A DNA stretch of 5,533 bases from DASQUK01 sp050744525 (GTDB lineage: Bacteria; Actinomycetota; Acidimicrobiia; Acidimicrobiales; VFJN01), in NCBI GenBank assembly GCA_050744525.1, contig JBOGHG010000258.1, positions 1 through 5,533 of the forward strand. The letters are read 5' to 3'. Position 1 is the stretch's first letter. Each line of letters opens with the position of its first letter. Under the pieces are notes generated by a model, which saw nothing but the letters and a program-made list of their open reading frames with translations, was not told the origin of the DNA and did not search any database. Below, in pieces: positions 5,522 through 5,533 of this stretch. Position numbers and translations under genes: made by a program.

Positions 5522-5533
5522 CCGAGCTAAGTG

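Noticed and set aside
5513..5533. tRNA 5' end (GCCGGGA...GGCCGAGC resembles a Leu/Ser tRNA start)
   Set aside because: The expected T at position 8 is missing and the window ends before the anticodon arm, so it cannot be supported.

Overview
The window is very GC-rich, uses GTG/TTG-tolerant, GC-ending codons, and encodes proteins of actinobacterial style. The first gene is an Hsp70-like protein with a trans-membrane segment and a long Thr/Pro stalk (TTTTTEPP repeats), a style I associate with Acidimicrobiia and relatives. An uncultured Acidimicrobiia-type actinobacterium, probably a metagenome assembly (a 100-N scaffold gap is present), is the best guess; this is inference from sequence style, not from a marker gene.

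Layout. (1) Positions 1-1413, plus strand: the 3' part of an Hsp70-family gene, truncated by the window start. It encodes the end of the actin-like ATPase domain, an acidic Trp-rich linker with a 24-bp tandem repeat, a membrane helix and a Thr/Pro tail with a second 24-bp repeat. There is no recognisable peptide-binding domain. (2) Positions 1415-1514: run of exactly 100 N, an assembly gap. (3) Positions 1515-1654: short noncoding leader dense in inverted repeats, with a hairpin and a cluster of GACCG/CGGTC half-sites. (4) Positions 1655-4787, plus strand: a tightly coupled three-gene operon made of a GT4 glycosyltransferase, a class I SAM methyltransferase (1-nt overlap, TGATG) and an all-helical toroid protein (4-nt overlap, ATGA, with a strong GGAGG). 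(5) Positions 4784-5413, minus strand: a second, unrelated class I SAM methyltransferase (Methyltransf_24 type) that converges on the operon so tightly that the two stop codons share the palindrome CTAG. (6) Positions 5414-5533: upstream region of the minus-strand gene, with a possible leaderless promoter and a hairpin near the window edge, but no identifiable gene.

How the genes may work together. GT4 glycosyltransferase + sugar-type methyltransferase + helical toroid (potential glycoside hydrolase) + second small methyltransferase is the same gene-content formula as the mycobacterial 3-O-methylmannose polysaccharide (MMP) cluster as I remember it: an alpha-1,4-mannosyltransferase (ManT), a putative 3-O-methyltransferase, an alpha-endomannosidase (MmpH) and a 1-O-methyltransferase (MeT1). 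My main hypothesis is that this is an MMP-like or related intracellular methylated-polysaccharide pathway in a non-mycobacterial actinobacterium. The family-level calls are well supported by visible motifs; the pathway assignment is an inference from gene content and needs homology checks. The Hsp70 gene is separated by a gap and is probably functionally unrelated.
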